Shown piece after piece: positions 31,142-43,269 of a stretch of DNA of 64,000 nucleotides. The DNA lies in contig JAWQEG010000501.1 in NCBI GenBank assembly GCA_033782935.1, positions 1,852,001 to 1,916,000 on the forward strand, read 5' to 3'. Position 1 is the stretch's first letter; every line of letters begins with the position of its first letter. The notes under the pieces were generated by a model. It searched no databases. It saw only the letters and a list, made by a program, of their open reading frames with translations, and was not told the DNA's origin. Origin of the DNA: Petrolisthes cinctipes (Eukaryota; Arthropoda; Malacostraca; Decapoda; Porcellanidae). The translations under genes and the position numbers were made by a program.

Positions 31142-31579
31142 ACATTTCTTAAAATTAAACTTTATTGAAGGCGTGTTAAGGTCTGAAATCCTGTGTTTCC
31201 CATCATACAACACCTTCCCAATACTCACACCGTTGTATTTGATGCCGTATTGGTCTTTACTGCCTTCTGCTACAAGGTTGATATTAGTGTGACATTCCAT
31301 ATACACTCTACCACTACTCATACCGTTGTATTTGATGCCATATTGGTCTTTACTGTCTTCTGCTACAAGGTTGAGATTAGTGTGAATTTCCATATACACT
31401 CTACCAATACTCACACCGTTGTATTTGATGCCGTTTTGGTCTTTACTGTCTTCTGCTACAAGGTTGATATTAGTGTGAATTTCCATATACACCTTGCCTT
31501 GTGAACTGACTGACTGCACCACCTTACACATCTTCAAGTCATCAGGACTGCCAACATGTTGGAGAGGGAATATTTCCAC
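31142..31579 (-). CDS. Unrecognised ORF with three 31-residue repeats
   Basis: A 146-codon frame on the minus strand contains a 93-bp unit three times (plus-strand starts near 31222, 31315 and 31408), in frame. Each unit encodes VYMEIHTNINLVAEDSKDQ-like residues followed by GIKYNGVSIGR-like residues. The N-terminal part reads MEIFPLQHVGSPDDLKMCK and the end is KFNFKKC. I do not recognise the family. It could be an exon of a gene captured in the foldback structure or a chance frame over a minisatellite. No promoter or clear splice sites were identified. Confidence 0.35.
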
Positions 31580-31725
31580 ACTCAGTCTTCAATACCCTTA
31601 CCAGTTTAGTGGTTTTCAACCAACTCATAATCCTCTTGGAGTATCAAAACTAATTTGGGCTAACGAGACTAGAGTCAACGTCAATCTCTAATTAGTGCAA
31701 AAAAAAAAAAAAATACAGTTGACAA

Positions 31726-32246
31726 GCCTGCCGGTGTAGCAGAATGAAGTGAAGCGTCCCGTGCGTCCATACTGCGCATGCGTGGGTGGTGGGGCTGCCA
31801 GGTGTTGCTAGCGTGGGTGATTGAGTTGCCAGATGCTGCCATATCCTACCCTACTATATATACATGTATTTTATATGCCTATTTTTAAAATCGTATACAG
31901 TTCATTTTTTAAAAGTTTGTGTTTTAAATGGGAACAACTATAAGATTTGCAAGCGATTGGCAGCAAAAAACAGTACATATGATGCCCCTAGTATGGAAAA
32001 ACTCATAAATATGCAGACGTTCGTACGGGGAGGTTGCTCTCCGCTGCTCTATGCTCGCTCCGACTTCCTACCTTCACACACACACACAATCACAAGAGTT
32101 TAGTGCGTGTCTTTCAGCTAGGATTTCCTTCGTCAGATTCATTATTTTCCTTCATGTCTTTTGCTGCTTACTTGAGTAATACATCTAACTCAACTCGAAT
32201 AATTTTTCTCGTTATATTTTAGAATAGTTATTACGTACGTACGTGT
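31726..32246. repeat. Inner inverted-repeat arm, left
   Basis: The arm starts CTGCCGGTGTAGCAGAATGA and ends near ACGTACGTACGTGTCC. It is matched almost base for base by the reverse complement at 34396-34916. Both arms contain the same (CA)n tract and the same AT-rich middle. No gene is supported despite an open frame of about 60-120 codons in both arms. Confidence 0.9.
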
Positions 32247-32284
32247 CCTTCGTCAGATTCCTCACCACCTATTAACAGAGCTCA

Positions 32285-32775
32285 CTTCTTGCCTTATGGC
32301 CAACACTCTCATTCATCCACCACTCTCACTCATTCTGCCCCTCATCCACCTCTCTCATTCATCCATTACTCTTATTCTGCCCCTCATCCACCACTCTCTC
32401 TCATTCATCCACCACTCTCATTCATCCACCACTCTCACTCACTCTCACTCATTCTGACCCTCATCCACCAGCCACTCACTCTCATTCTGACCCTCATCCA
32501 CTCCACTCATTCTAACCCTCATCCACTCACTCTCACTCTCATTCTTCCCCTCATCCACTCACTCACTCTCATCCATCAACCACTCATCCACCACTCACTT
32601 TCATTCTGACCCTCATCCACCACTCACTCTCACTCATTCTGCCTCTCATTCACCACTCACTCTCATTTTGACCCTCATCCACCACTCACTCTCATTCTGA
32701 CCCTCATCCACCACTCATCCATCCACCACTCTCACTCATTCTGCCTCTCATCCACCAGCCACTCATCCATCAATA
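32285..32775. repeat. CTCATCCACCACTCACTCTC minisatellite
   Basis: Variants of CTCATCCACCACTCACTCTC and ATTCTGACC repeat about 20 times. It lies in the loop between the inner arms. Confidence 0.9.
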
Positions 32776-32837
32776 ATTATATATATCTTCTTCCATTCTA
32801 TTCTCAGTTTAATCCACACTAACATACATCACTTTGT

Positions 32838-33072
32838 AGTGTGTGTGTGTGTGTGTATGTATGTACGTGTGAGTGAGTGTGTGTGTGTGTGTGTGTGTGA
32901 GTGTGGGTATGGTTATATATGTGTATGTATTTGTGTGTGTATGTGTATGTACGTGTGAGTGTGTGTATGGGTATATATGTGTATGTATTTGTGTGTGTGT
33001 GTGTGTGTATGTGTGTGTGTGTGAGTGTGTGTGTGTGTGTATGGGTATGTATGTGTATGTATGTGTATGTAC

Positions 33073-33109
<37 letters not shown>

Positions 33110-33140
33110 GATATATATGTGTGTGTGTGTGTGTGTGTAA
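32838..33140. repeat. (GT)n/(GTAT)n microsatellite
   Basis: GT dinucleotides with interspersed GTAT and GAGTGT form a tract of about 300 bp. Cysteine/valine-rich open frames on it are artefacts. Confidence 0.95.
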
Positions 33141-33344
33141 ATGGGTATAGCCTACTCAGGACTAGACATGATCACTTTTTTTTTTACTTAACTATCCACT
33201 ACAAAATTAGTAAGCACTTATGGAAGTTAATAATTATGTTAAAAAAAAAAAAAAAAAAAAATTAGGCGCCTTAGAGATAAACGATAGTAATTATCTTAAA
33301 AGTCACATTACTAGTATTAACTGAATCACAACGTCTCACCTTGA

Positions 33345-33439
33345 TGTAGTGAGTAATAATAATAATAATAGTAATAATAATGATAATAATAATAATAATA
33401 ATAATAACAATAATGATAATAATAATAATAATAGTAATG

Positions 33440-33532
<93 letters not shown>

Positions 33533-33622
33533 TTATAATAAAAATGATAATAATAATAGTAATGATAATAATAATGATAATAGTAATGATAATAATAATA
33601 ATAATAAAAATAAAAATAATAA

Positions 33623-33673
<51 letters not shown>

Positions 33674-33679
33674 TAATAA

Positions 33680-33710
<31 letters not shown>

Positions 33711-33765
33711 AATAAAAATAATAATAAAAATAAAAATAAAAATAATAATAATAAAAATAATACAT
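33345..33765. repeat. (AAT)n microsatellite
   Basis: About 420 bp of AAT repeats with AGT, GAT and AAA variants. Poly-Asn and poly-Tyr frames on both strands are artefacts. Confidence 0.95.
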
Positions 33766-33964
33766 TCACATTATCATCTGCATAAGTAGTATTCATTAAG
33801 ATATTCACCTTATAATTTGCGTCATTAGGAACCTCATTAGTGGGGAGTGGTCAGGAGTCATGCATTTAGATCTGCTAATTGGTAGTTTCTTCCTTCACAG
33901 TGTATGAAATTATAATTGTTAACTCTAGGTGCAGTTATGGTAATCTTTGCTGAAGGATATAACA

Positions 33965-34390
33965 CGTGGAGGGATGGAGATTTGAGGGTGGTGGTGTGAA
34001 GGTGAAGGAGGGGTGCAGGAGAGAAGGGAAGGGTGGGGTGAGGGTGAAGGAGGGATGGAGATTTGAGTGGGGTGGTGTGAAGGTGAAGGAGGGGTGGGAA
34101 GATGGAAAGGAAGGGTGTTGTAGAAGGAGGGGTGGGAAGAGGGAAGGAGGGAGTATAGGAAGGAAGGGAAGAGTGTGTGGGAGGAGGGAAAGGTGTGTAA
34201 GAGGAGGGAAGGATGTGTAGGAGGAGGGAAAGGTGTGTAGGAAGAGGGAAGGGTGTGTGAGAGGAGGAAAGGGGGAGAGAGTAGGAAAGTAGGGAAGGGA
34301 ATGTGGGAGGAGGGATGAGGGAGAGAGTAGGAGGGAAGGGAAGGATGTGTAGGAGGAGGGAAAGGTGTGTAGGAGGAGGGAAGTATGGAA
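33965..34390. repeat. GGAGGAGGGAAAGGTGTGTA minisatellite
   Basis: Purine-rich units of about 20-40 bp built on GGAGGGAAGGTGTGTAGGAG repeat through the region. It adjoins the right inner arm of the foldback. Confidence 0.9.
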
Positions 34391-34395
34391 GGGAC

Positions 34396-34916
34396 ACGTA
34401 CGTACGTAATAACTATTCTAAAATATAACGAGAAAAATTATTCGAGTTGAGTTAGATGTATTACTCAAGTAAGCAGCAAAAGACATGAAGGAAAATAATG
34501 AATCTGACGAAGGAAATCCTAGCTGAAAGACACGCACTAAACTCTTGTGATTGTGTGTGTGTGTGAAGGTAGGAAGTCGGAGCGAGCATAGAGCAGCGGA
34601 GAGCAACCTCCCCGTACGAACGTCTGCATATTTATGAGTTTTTTCCATACTAGGGGCATCATATGTACTGTTTTTTGCTGCCAATCGCTTGCAAATCTTA
34701 TAGTTGTTCCCATTTAAAACACAAACTTTTAAAAAATGAACTGTATACGATTTTAAAAATAGGCATATAAAATACATGTATATATAGTAGGGTAGGATAT
34801 GGCAGCATCTGGCAACTCAATCACCCACGCTAGCAACACCTGGCAGCCCCACCACCCACGCATGCGCAGTATGGACGCACGGGACGCTTCACTTCATTCT
34901 GCTACACCGGTGCCAG
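34396..34916. repeat. Inner inverted-repeat arm, right
   Basis: This is the reverse complement of 31726-32246, beginning GGACACGTACGTACGTAATA and ending TCTGCTACACCGGTGCC. Differences are few. The 120 bp beyond it before the outer arm has no counterpart at the left. Confidence 0.9.
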
Positions 34917-35993
34917 ACGCATCTCCCTGGCCTCTGCTCACATGTATTATCTGCCAAAATAAAAAAAATTCGCTACCTAGAAACAGATGAAATACTGAGG
35001 GATTTATAGTAAATTATCAAACAGCACGTGTTCACTATATTCAAAACAACGAGCTATTATTAAAAGTATTCAGAATATTACAAGGTTGCTATTGTGTAAG
35101 CATTTTTCAGCATTTAGTGCTTGATAATAACCATTAAATATTATACGAAAAAAGTATACAATAATGTTACCTCAGTTGTTTTTGTGTTACATCATAATAT
35201 GAAAAAGTTAATCTTACCTTTAATGATGTTAATAATTGACACGAATGTCGGTATATAAATAATTGATAACCGGGTGTATTTTCGTACTTTTATTAAAGCT
35301 TCCACTCATTTTTCACCTCCCCAAGAATAATTTCTCACCTCTCTTGTATAGACACCCCCCCTACCCTCCTCAAATCCCTCCTTACTTCTCCCTCCCACCA
35401 GTGAATGGTTCGAGCGAGCAGAGCTCACAACTAGTGTTTCGGGGTTATCTCGGCCAACATTGACAACGCTGGGTGGTCCTCACCTGAGTGTGAACGTCAG
35501 AGGTGGTGTGGTGTGGGTTGTGTTTGGAGGAAGGTTGGTTTGCTCGAAACATTATCCCAACTCATGCTTCGTCTTATCTACCATTAGTTACAAATGTGTC
35601 GAGCAAATCAACTTCATCTCTCAAGCGCCATTACTGACGTCACGTACACTGTTGCCAGAACCGATATCACAAGTATAAGAAGATGACTGGCCTGTGGGGG
35701 TCTTAATTTTTATGAGTGACTGTACCTGTGGAAATACCTGCCGGACTCTCACTTACTAGATGGGCTGGTGTAACTTACCACCCGTCGTCATTATACAATG
35801 GGGCTGGTGTCAGTCAACTTACTACCCGTTGCCTGAACTTACACCCTTCGTCTGTCTGGGGAACTAAGGGAAATTACTCAAGGTTTAGAGTAAACGCTTG
35901 GACTTGTCTCTATTTACTGAGGTATATCAGGTTACAAGATTACAGATTATATCAGACACCTTTCGTGTCGTTCAAAGATATGTAAAAGTATAC

Positions 35994-36605
35994 TATAACG
36001 ACAAGGGGGACCTTGCGGCATTACCCGGGGTGAACAGACTCTAGAATACACAATACAGTTTATTGGTAGTACATAAAGGTCACACAGTATATGGTAGTAT
36101 GCTGGCGTGCCGTGCAATGCCGTAGATGAGCCGTGGTTGCTGCAGGAGAGTTGGCTGGAGGCAGAAGGATGGCCGTGTGATCAAGACGGGAACACGGATA
36201 GGCTTGGGGCAGCTAGGCAGGTGTAGCGGCAGACAAGGCAGCGGCAGGCAGGACCTTCTCTTTCCAGTGCTCGAGCGTGAGTGAGTGATTGGCCCAGGAG
36301 GCCTGGGCCCTTATATATGGTCCAGTCCGGGTCCCGGATGAGGCGTTACCATGTGATAGCCTGACCTACGAGCGTGAGCAGGTAGATGTTCCCACGAATG
36401 AGTCAGCCTGGTGCAGGGAAGTTAGATTGCAGCTGGCGTCCCCAGGGGGCATGAGGTGGCTTGGCTGAAGGCAGGCGTGCTCCCAAGGGCAGTTTAGGTC
36501 TGTCTGGGTCAGGGATTAGTGTACCTGTCTGGCTAAGAATAGACACAGGGATATAGGAGTGGTATACCTGACACTACAGGAGTGGCCATATATGTGGCCG
36601 CTACA
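35994..36605 (-). mobile_element. Probable solo LTR (copy a)
   Basis: On the minus strand the block has TGTAGCGGCC or TGTAGTGTCAGG at its start, a TATA-like ATATATAAGGGC, the polyadenylation-type motif CCAATAAACTGTATTGTG and an end GGGTAATGCCGCAAGG followed by CGTTATA. The block ATAAACTG...GAATCTGTTCAC...GGGTAGTAACGCAAGG recurs near 38107 and in part at 49425. This layout suits the U3-R-U5 of an LTR retrotransposon. No clean target duplication was found. Confidence 0.5.
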
Positions 36606-37690
36606 GTACTATAGGGAGGGAAATCCTCTCTCAGCCAGGGCAGGGCAATAATAGCAGCGCTTCCCTCTCGTTTCTCCCTGACGTCCCATGCCAACCGTAC
36701 GTGACAGATTGTAACAGTGGCTTGGATTGAGTTTAAGATTATATTTAAAATATATACATGTTGGATACAAGTTTATATAAGAATAATATGAGTAAATATG
36801 TATTGTCCCTTTCTCTATATACAAGATGACAATATGGTGATGATTGTAGCATAGAGATAATTATAGGGTTAATCTAGCAATGAGGAGCTCCGCATGGAAA
36901 ATTCCTAGCACACTGTCAAGTCAGCAGAATTTGAAGTATACTGTGTCTGGTGAAATGGTATGAACTGCTTTCAACCCTAGCGGTGTTTTCCACCACCCAT
37001 GGGTGTGTCATGTGGCCCGGGCGTGATACTGGCGCGGATACATTACTCGGCCACGCTGAATAACTGCGCCCCGCAGTTCAAGAAAGAATTAAAATTAGTT
37101 TTAAACAGTGATTAACCTTCCTGATTATTAGATTGAACCCAACATGGTAAATATATATACAATATATACAGGACGTAAAAATATACAATTGATGATGAAA
37201 TAAAATATAATAAAATAAATTGTCGACCTTATAAATGAATACAATGGATAATATATGAGGATTAAAGGGAGATCTTAAAGTAAAGCATGTATTTAAAGAT
37301 GAAATATACAAGAGGAAATATCATTGTGGATGATAACAACATGGTATAATATAACTTTAATATGTACAGTCCCGAGCTAATGGAAGGGAAACACAACCAT
37401 CGCCCAGACAAGCACATCCACAGTTGTTTCTACCCGGCGAGTTATTGGGGAGAGGGGGGAGGCGGTGGGAGGTACTGATGGAGGGAGAAAGGGGAGGGGA
37501 GGGGAGTACAGCTGCCAGACTGAAATGAGAAAAAACCTGCTGGCTGGCTGATAGTGGACGGTTACCAAGTCAACATCAATATGTTGTAGTGGCGCCATGT
37601 GCACCACTCCTTGCCCTTTGTCCACTCCTTGGTAAAACCCCGCACCTTTCCCTGCAGTCATCCCACAGTGTGGCGGGTACACTAATCCCC
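36606..37690. other. No gene recognised
   Basis: AT-rich sequence with a GC-richer part at 36970-37080. No ORF beyond chance length, no inverted repeats and no match to other repeats in the window were seen. Confidence 0.5.
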
Positions 37691-38180
37691 TGCCCAGACA
37701 CAGCTTAATCTCCCCTCGGGATACCACCGCCAGTCTGGCTGTTCCTCTGGGGACACCGGCGGGCAGACTCCACTCCTTTCCCAGCGATGAATCATCTGGG
37801 GTCGCGCACCTACAGAGGTGCGAAGGTCACGTGAGGACACTACATCCAGGGCTATAGCCAATAGGATAAAAGGGGCCGAGCAGCCGCTGGAAGCCAGACT
37901 ACGCTGCCAGCCCCAGTACAGGAATGACCAGCCCTGCCTTCGTCCCCGTCGTACACCTGCCTACCACACGTGTGTCCGCCCTGATCACACGGTGTCCAGA
38001 CCTACACAATTCTCCAGCAGCTACTACGGATTTCTCCACGATGCTACATGGCAGGCTGGCCTCCTATATATTTATATATGTATGTACTGTACACCATCTG
38101 TATTACTAATAAACTGTTACCGTGTATTCTGGAATCTGTTCACTCGGGTAGTAACGCAAGGGCTTCTTTGCCGTTATAAT
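37690..38180 (+). mobile_element. Probable LTR fragment (copy b)
   Basis: It has GGATAAAAGGGG (TATA-like) near 37864, AATAAACTGTTACCGTGTAT near 38107, then TGTTCACTCGGGTAGTAACG and CAAGGG...GCCGTTATA. It resembles copy a on the other strand. The left boundary is not clear. Confidence 0.45.
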
Positions 38181-38300
38181 GTATTGATAAATATGCCTTA
38201 GCTTTGAGTAAAATGGGATCCATCATAAATCATAATAATTATTTTATATACCGTGGTTATTTAGAATAGACTGTGAAGTAATTGATAGATTATTGGTATA

Positions 38301-38513
38301 GTGAAACCAGCACAGCTGGATTGCTATAGAATACGCCCCTTCTCCAGCCCAGGCCCCGTATAGGCATAATCTGGGTTGGAAGGGTCTATTCCGTGACGAT
38401 CATCAGAAGTAAATCAAAATTCAAATCTGGCGCTGTACTGATAGTGGAGCCACCTGGTGGTGGCGTGATGAGGTATTAAGCCCGCTCCCCGCTCGAAGGC
38501 AATCGGTCACTCT
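38301..38513. repeat. DIRS A left inverted terminal repeat
   Basis: The repeat begins GTGAAACCAGCACAGCTGGA and is matched by the reverse complement of 45268-45480 with only a few differences. Its last 40 bp (CTCGAAGGCAATC) match the right repeat of the same copy but not copy B. Confidence 0.9.
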
Positions 38514-39091
38514 GTCGCGGAACACGTACCTGTCAACATCTACGCTCCTCGCTGCTACGCTATGGTATTGTGTCACGTGTTCCTGCTATCGTTTCTTTTG
38601 TGTTCTAGTGGCTGGCCTGCTTTGCAGATGTGTTGTGTGTGTGTGTGTTTTAGGAGTGATAGGGTGTTATTTTTTTTTTTTTCTTTTTCTAGGGCTGAGT
38701 CATTTCTCCTCCCTAGGCGAAGGGGGCTCTTTTGGGCCTCCTTTCTCAGAGTTTTTCTCCTCCCTTCCCCCCTCTCACCATTCCTCCTGCCACTAGTACA
38801 TTTATTTGGTGTATTTTCTCAGGGTTTCTTGGTTTTTAAGCGAGGTTAGCGTCCCCACGTGGGGCCCTTGCCTCCCCACGCTCCATGTGGCAGGGTTGTT
38901 TCTGGTTGTACGTTTTTTTTTCCTTGGCGGGTGCGCGTGGGGTTGTGGTGTTGTGTTTCCTGGTACCCCGGGTGCAGCGGGCTACTTCTCCCGCGCTACT
39001 TTTCTCCATATTTGGTGTTTTCCCGTGTTTTACAGTGTTCCAGTGATTGCACGTGCTAACCCATGTTTGTGTATTCTTTTTTCTCCCTCAG

Positions 39092-41453
39092 CCTACTCGT
39101 GCCTTATGTGCTTCGTCGGGGTGTACTGTACGGGTCTCCCCTGACGGCCACCTGCACTGTTCGCCTCACGCACCCTGCTTCACTCCCTTGGGTTACGACC
39201 CTTTGGCGTGTGGTGTGTGCCGCCCCTGGGCTGAGTTGTGTCGGGTTACCTCCCCTTCTGCCCACTCCAAACTCCCCGCCCTTGCTTCTCTTCGTTTGGC
39301 TTGGACGAGGGCTAGGAGAATGGCCCACAAGCGAGACGGTTCTTCTTTGTCGTGGGCGGACCCGATTTTGGGAACGGACCTGGGTTTATCCAGGTCCCGT
39401 TACCCTTCTACCTGTCTCTCGGAGTCTCAGGGGCTAGAACCTCCTGAGGCCCGAGAGATTGAGCCTCCTTCCCTAGACGGTACTACGACTCCTTCTCGGG
39501 GCTTCACCCCCCGGGAAGCGAGCGAGTCTGTCGCGCTGGTTCCCCCGACTACCTCACCGGTACAAGGGCCCAGCAGGGAACCTCCAGCTTCGTCGCCTTC
39601 TAGAGCCGGCTCCTCGGGTTGCTCTAGAGGACGCAAGCGTTCGGCTAAAAGGTCCCGCCACTCCAAGAAGTCCCGGGCTCGTCGCCGTTCTCCTTCCTCC
39701 TCGTCTTCTTTTCATCCTCTTCGTCTTCGTCGGGTGACTCTCCTTCACCCGTCCGCAAATCCCGCAAGGGTAAGCGGGGGGAGGCGAGCCCCACGTCGAT
39801 GAAGATCGTGAAGATATTCCATACCCTTATACCTCACGCCTTTCCTGGGGTTGCTCCGGAGCCCGCTCCTTCTCTCACCCTTGCCCCTCCTCCTGCTTCT
39901 GCTCCCGTCGGGGGCGCGAGTCCTCCCGGGGATATGGGAGTCATTCCCGTTCCTCCTTTATCTCCGGGACTCGAGTCTCCGTCGGGGGACGTGGCTGAGG
40001 AGTTGGTTACCTCCGCACCTCCGTCCCCGTCTCCCCCTCCTGCGGGCGACGGGTACCTTCCCTACTCTTGGGCTCTCCTTCCTCCTTCCTGGACCCACTC
40101 TTCGGAGGATGGCAGACTGGTGGCTTGGTCCCCGGACACAGCTCAACCAGACGTGTGGACCCAGAGGGATGATGTCCTGGTGAAGTGGGGGGCTGATGAG
40201 AAGGGCGACGCTATTCCCTCTACAAGGTCCGTCCCATCTCAGCTCCTGTACCCACTTCATCGAGAGTATCCTCTGCGGCTACCCTGGACGCGATGGGTTT
40301 TCTGGTGGAGTACAGCCAGTTACAGTTGTCCGAGGCGTGGAGGATTGACCGCTCCCACGGGAACACGGCAGTCCTCCTTTTCCCGGACGCGTACTTCCCG
40401 GGGGATAAGGGTGAAGGGGACCTGGACATTCCAGCCCTTCTCCTTAAGTCCCTGGACCACCAGAAGCACAGTGCAGCCAGGAAACCCCCTCCTCCGTCTT
40501 TCCCCGTCGTCCTCCCTCATTCCCGTGCCCCGCCGGGTTTGAGGGAATGCCTGTGGAAGACGGAGAAGGAGCCTCCGTTCCCCTATCAGCTAAAGAAGCC
40601 CGACGGTAAGTTGCGGCAGGCAGAGTCTGCGGCCAGATTGGAGTTAGCCCACACCATCTCCACGGGGGCGGCCGCTGCTCTGATCAGGAACTGCCTCAAC
40701 GCCCTCACCAACACTTACCACGAGATGTCGGGTCTACAGCTAGCGTGAGTACCTTTACTGCTAGTGTTGTGTTACTTGAGGGATACGGGGTAGAGGGTCT
40801 CTCTGTTACTCCCGGGTCCTTATCCCCGGGTTCGCTCGGTTGTTTCCTTGTTTACCCCTTACAGTGACACCCTCTCTTCCATGGCCACCGTCATGGAAGG
40901 TGTCGCGGCAATGGCGACCCACAACATGCGGGAGGAGGCGAAGATCTTCGCCGAGGCGAGACTGGCAGCCCGCCAGGCAGCCGCGAAATCTGCGCCGGAG
41001 ATGGCACAGAGGGGAGTGGTGCGAGCTGCCCCCCTGTCCCCTGCCCTCTTCGACCAGCCGGCGACAGATGCGATCTTCTCCTCTCTCCCAGCGGTAATTT
41101 ACTTACCAAAACCTTCTACCTCCAAGTAAGTACCTCTCGTTAATCCCATTACCTGAGTTATTTTTCACTGGAGGTGAAATTGAAGGAAAATTCGGTCCCT
41201 CCCTTTTTTCCTAATCAATCTGTTTGTCCGTAGGCCATGTGCCCCACAGCCATCCAGACCGGCCTACCAGCCCCGAAGGCCCTCCCAGCCTTCCAGACTA
41301 CCGAGGCCTTCTTACCCCACTCCCCCAAAACAGCAAAACAGGTTCTCCCAGAGGGGCCAACAGCCGTTTCGTGGGAGAGGGCAGGGCTCCAAGCCCTTCC
41401 AAAAACCAAAGTCCTCCTTCACCCACCCCTCCCAGAAGGACCGCTCCACTTGA
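39092..41453 (+). pseudogene. DIRS A gag-like protein (spliced, frameshifted)
   Basis: The structural protein frame starts after the acceptor ttctccctcag at 39091; the true start is unknown. It passes through CSPHAPCFTPLGYDPLACGV, then a serine/arginine-rich basic stretch (KRSRHSKKSRARRRSPSSSS), GFLVEYSQLQLSEAWRIDRS and a glycine/arginine-rich tail ending KDRST. Introns at 40745-40864 and 41126-41233 interrupt it, with GTGAGT/AG and GTAAGT/AG borders and frame kept. Compared with copy B there is a frameshift in the serine tract near 39710 and a one-base loss near 40219. Function is inferred from position and composition. Confidence 0.75.
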
Positions 41454-41784
41454 GGGTCCCACTCTGGGCTGCCTCACAGGGTGGTCAGCAGCCTGGCCCT
41501 CCCACGGCTGGGCAGCAAGGGTAATTCGACAGGGCCTGTCCTGGCCCTGGATAACTGTTCCGGTGAGTAACTGTGGTGGTTAACTTTCCTAGTCTGACTT
41601 TTCTGACATATGACATATTCCTACTCCCGTCCTTGGGTTCTCGTTAGGTCAAAATCAGAGTTCCCTTTGCGGTCAAAATCTCTGCCTCTGCACATCATTC
41701 TACCCTCCAACCATCCCCGGGTCCCTCGGGTCCCGGGCTAGGATTAACTGTACTCTCACTGACACCTGTCATTTCCCGTTACAG

Positions 41785-43269
41785 CCACTACGTCTACCTC
41801 CTACCTCAACCAAAGTGTCACTTTCGGTCGTCCCGCATGTGTTAGAAATGCGGGAAAAAGGGGTAGTGGAGCGGGCGACGGGGAGGGTCTTTCTTTCTCG
41901 TTTATTCACGGTCCCCAAAAAGGACCAGGGAAAAACGAGATTGGTGATGGACCTGAGCAAGCTAAACAAATTTGTGAAAACCTTACGTTTCAAGATGGTT
42001 TCGGTTGCCCAGGTCCGCACAGTTCTAAGGAAGGGAGACTGGTTAGCATCCCTGGATCTCAAGGATTCGTACTGGCACGTCCCGATCCACCCCAGGTTTC
42101 GCCGTTTCCTGGCCTTCCAGGTGGGGACCGAGACGTTCCAGTTTACCAGGCTCCCTTTCGGTCTTTCTTTAGCTCTTCGAGTCTTCACAAAGCTCGTGAG
42201 GGTGGTGGCATCCCGTCTGGCAGAGGCGGGTGTCCCCACCCTCATGTACCTGGACGATTGGTTGCTTCACGCCCCTTCCAAGGAGCAGGTAGCAAACAAC
42301 GTCAGGGTAGCGAGGGGAGTGCTAGAGGAAATGGGGTTCCTGTTGAACATCCCCAAGTCCTCTCTCACTCCCACTCGCAAACTGTGTTGGCTGGAAATAG
42401 AGTGGGACTCTCTTTCGGCCATCCTCTCTCTCGCTCCAGACAACGCCCGCCGGACCCTCCGCCACTTCCGCCAGGCGCATTTTTCCCGTACTTTCTCTCG
42501 CCGCCAGTGGGAATCATTGCTCGGGTCCCTAAATTTAGCGGCTCCTGCAATGCCCCTGGGACGACTGAAACACAGGAGGCTGACGCAGGAGGTAAACCTC
42601 CACCTTTCCCCCGCACACAGGGACCTTCCCAGGCAAGTGTCCCCCTCTCTCCACCGTCTCCTTCGCCCCTGGCTACGTCCCGGTGCCCTGCGTCAGCGGG
42701 TCCCCTGGGTGTTCCCTCCCCCGGGGATCACGGTGGCGACAGACGCATCGGACGTAGGCTGGGGGTACCAGTCTTGCCTGGGACATCAGCGGTGCGGGGG
42801 ATGGAAGGAAGAGGAGAGGCTACTACACATCAACGCCCGGGAGTTGATGGTAGCAAGGGAGTGGCTCAACAGACACCCACAGTTTGCCAGGTTAGGCGTC
42901 CGCTTCGATATGGACAATGTTGCGGCCGTGCAGTGCCTGCAGAAACAGGGCACCGCATGGTCGGAAATTCTCCTGTCCCTGTCAGAACAGATTTTTGCGA
43001 TAGCGGCCAAGAGGTGCATTCACCTCTCGGCCCGCTATGTACCAGGGCGGGAGAACGATTGGGCGGACGCCCTATCCAGGTTCAAGGGGACGTCAGTCGA
43101 GTGGCAACTGCGTCCCCTTGTGTTCGAGTCTCTCTGCTTTCGCTACGGGACACCGGAGGTGGACCTGTTCGCCTCCCCATCCACGGCCCTACTTCCTCTG
43201 TTCCTAACATTCTCTTCCAGAACAGAGGCGGGAGGCCCAGACGCCTTCACAGAGGACTGGAACAGGTGA
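41785..43269 (+). pseudogene. DIRS A reverse transcriptase / RNase H / methyltransferase-like polyprotein, truncated by a stop
   Basis: After an intron (41563-41784) the frame runs through LSRLFTVPKKDQGKTRLVMD, SLDLKDSYWHVPIHP, the catalytic YLDDWLLHA and FLLNIPKSSLTPTRKLCWL. RNase H follows with VATDASDVGWGY, INARELMVA, FDMDNVAAV and NDWADALSRF. The next part, VDLFASPS onward, begins the adenine-methyltransferase-like domain usual in DIRS1-type elements. A TGA at 43267-43269 ends it early; copy B reads through at this point. RT and RNase H themselves are intact in this copy. Confidence 0.92.

Larger units (their letters stand above)
30116..35722. mobile_element. 5.6-kb nested foldback structure, TIR CAGTCACTCATAAAA
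   Basis: The left end CAGTCACTCATAAAAGTAAA (after TA at 30114) and the right end TTTTTATGAGTGACTG (before TA at 35723) are inverted. Outer arms of about 0.7 kb (30116-30830 and 35035-35722) match with indels. Inner arms of about 520 bp (31726-32246 and 34396-34916) are nearly perfect. Between the inner arms are only simple repeats. On the left, between outer and inner arms, lies an extra segment with a 93-bp-repeat ORF. Another end of the family begins at 63458. No transposase is visible. Confidence 0.8.

Noticed and set aside
32838..33808. Open frames of Cys/Val, Asn, Ile, Tyr and Leu repeats
   Set aside because: They are translations of (GT)n and (AAT)n microsatellites.
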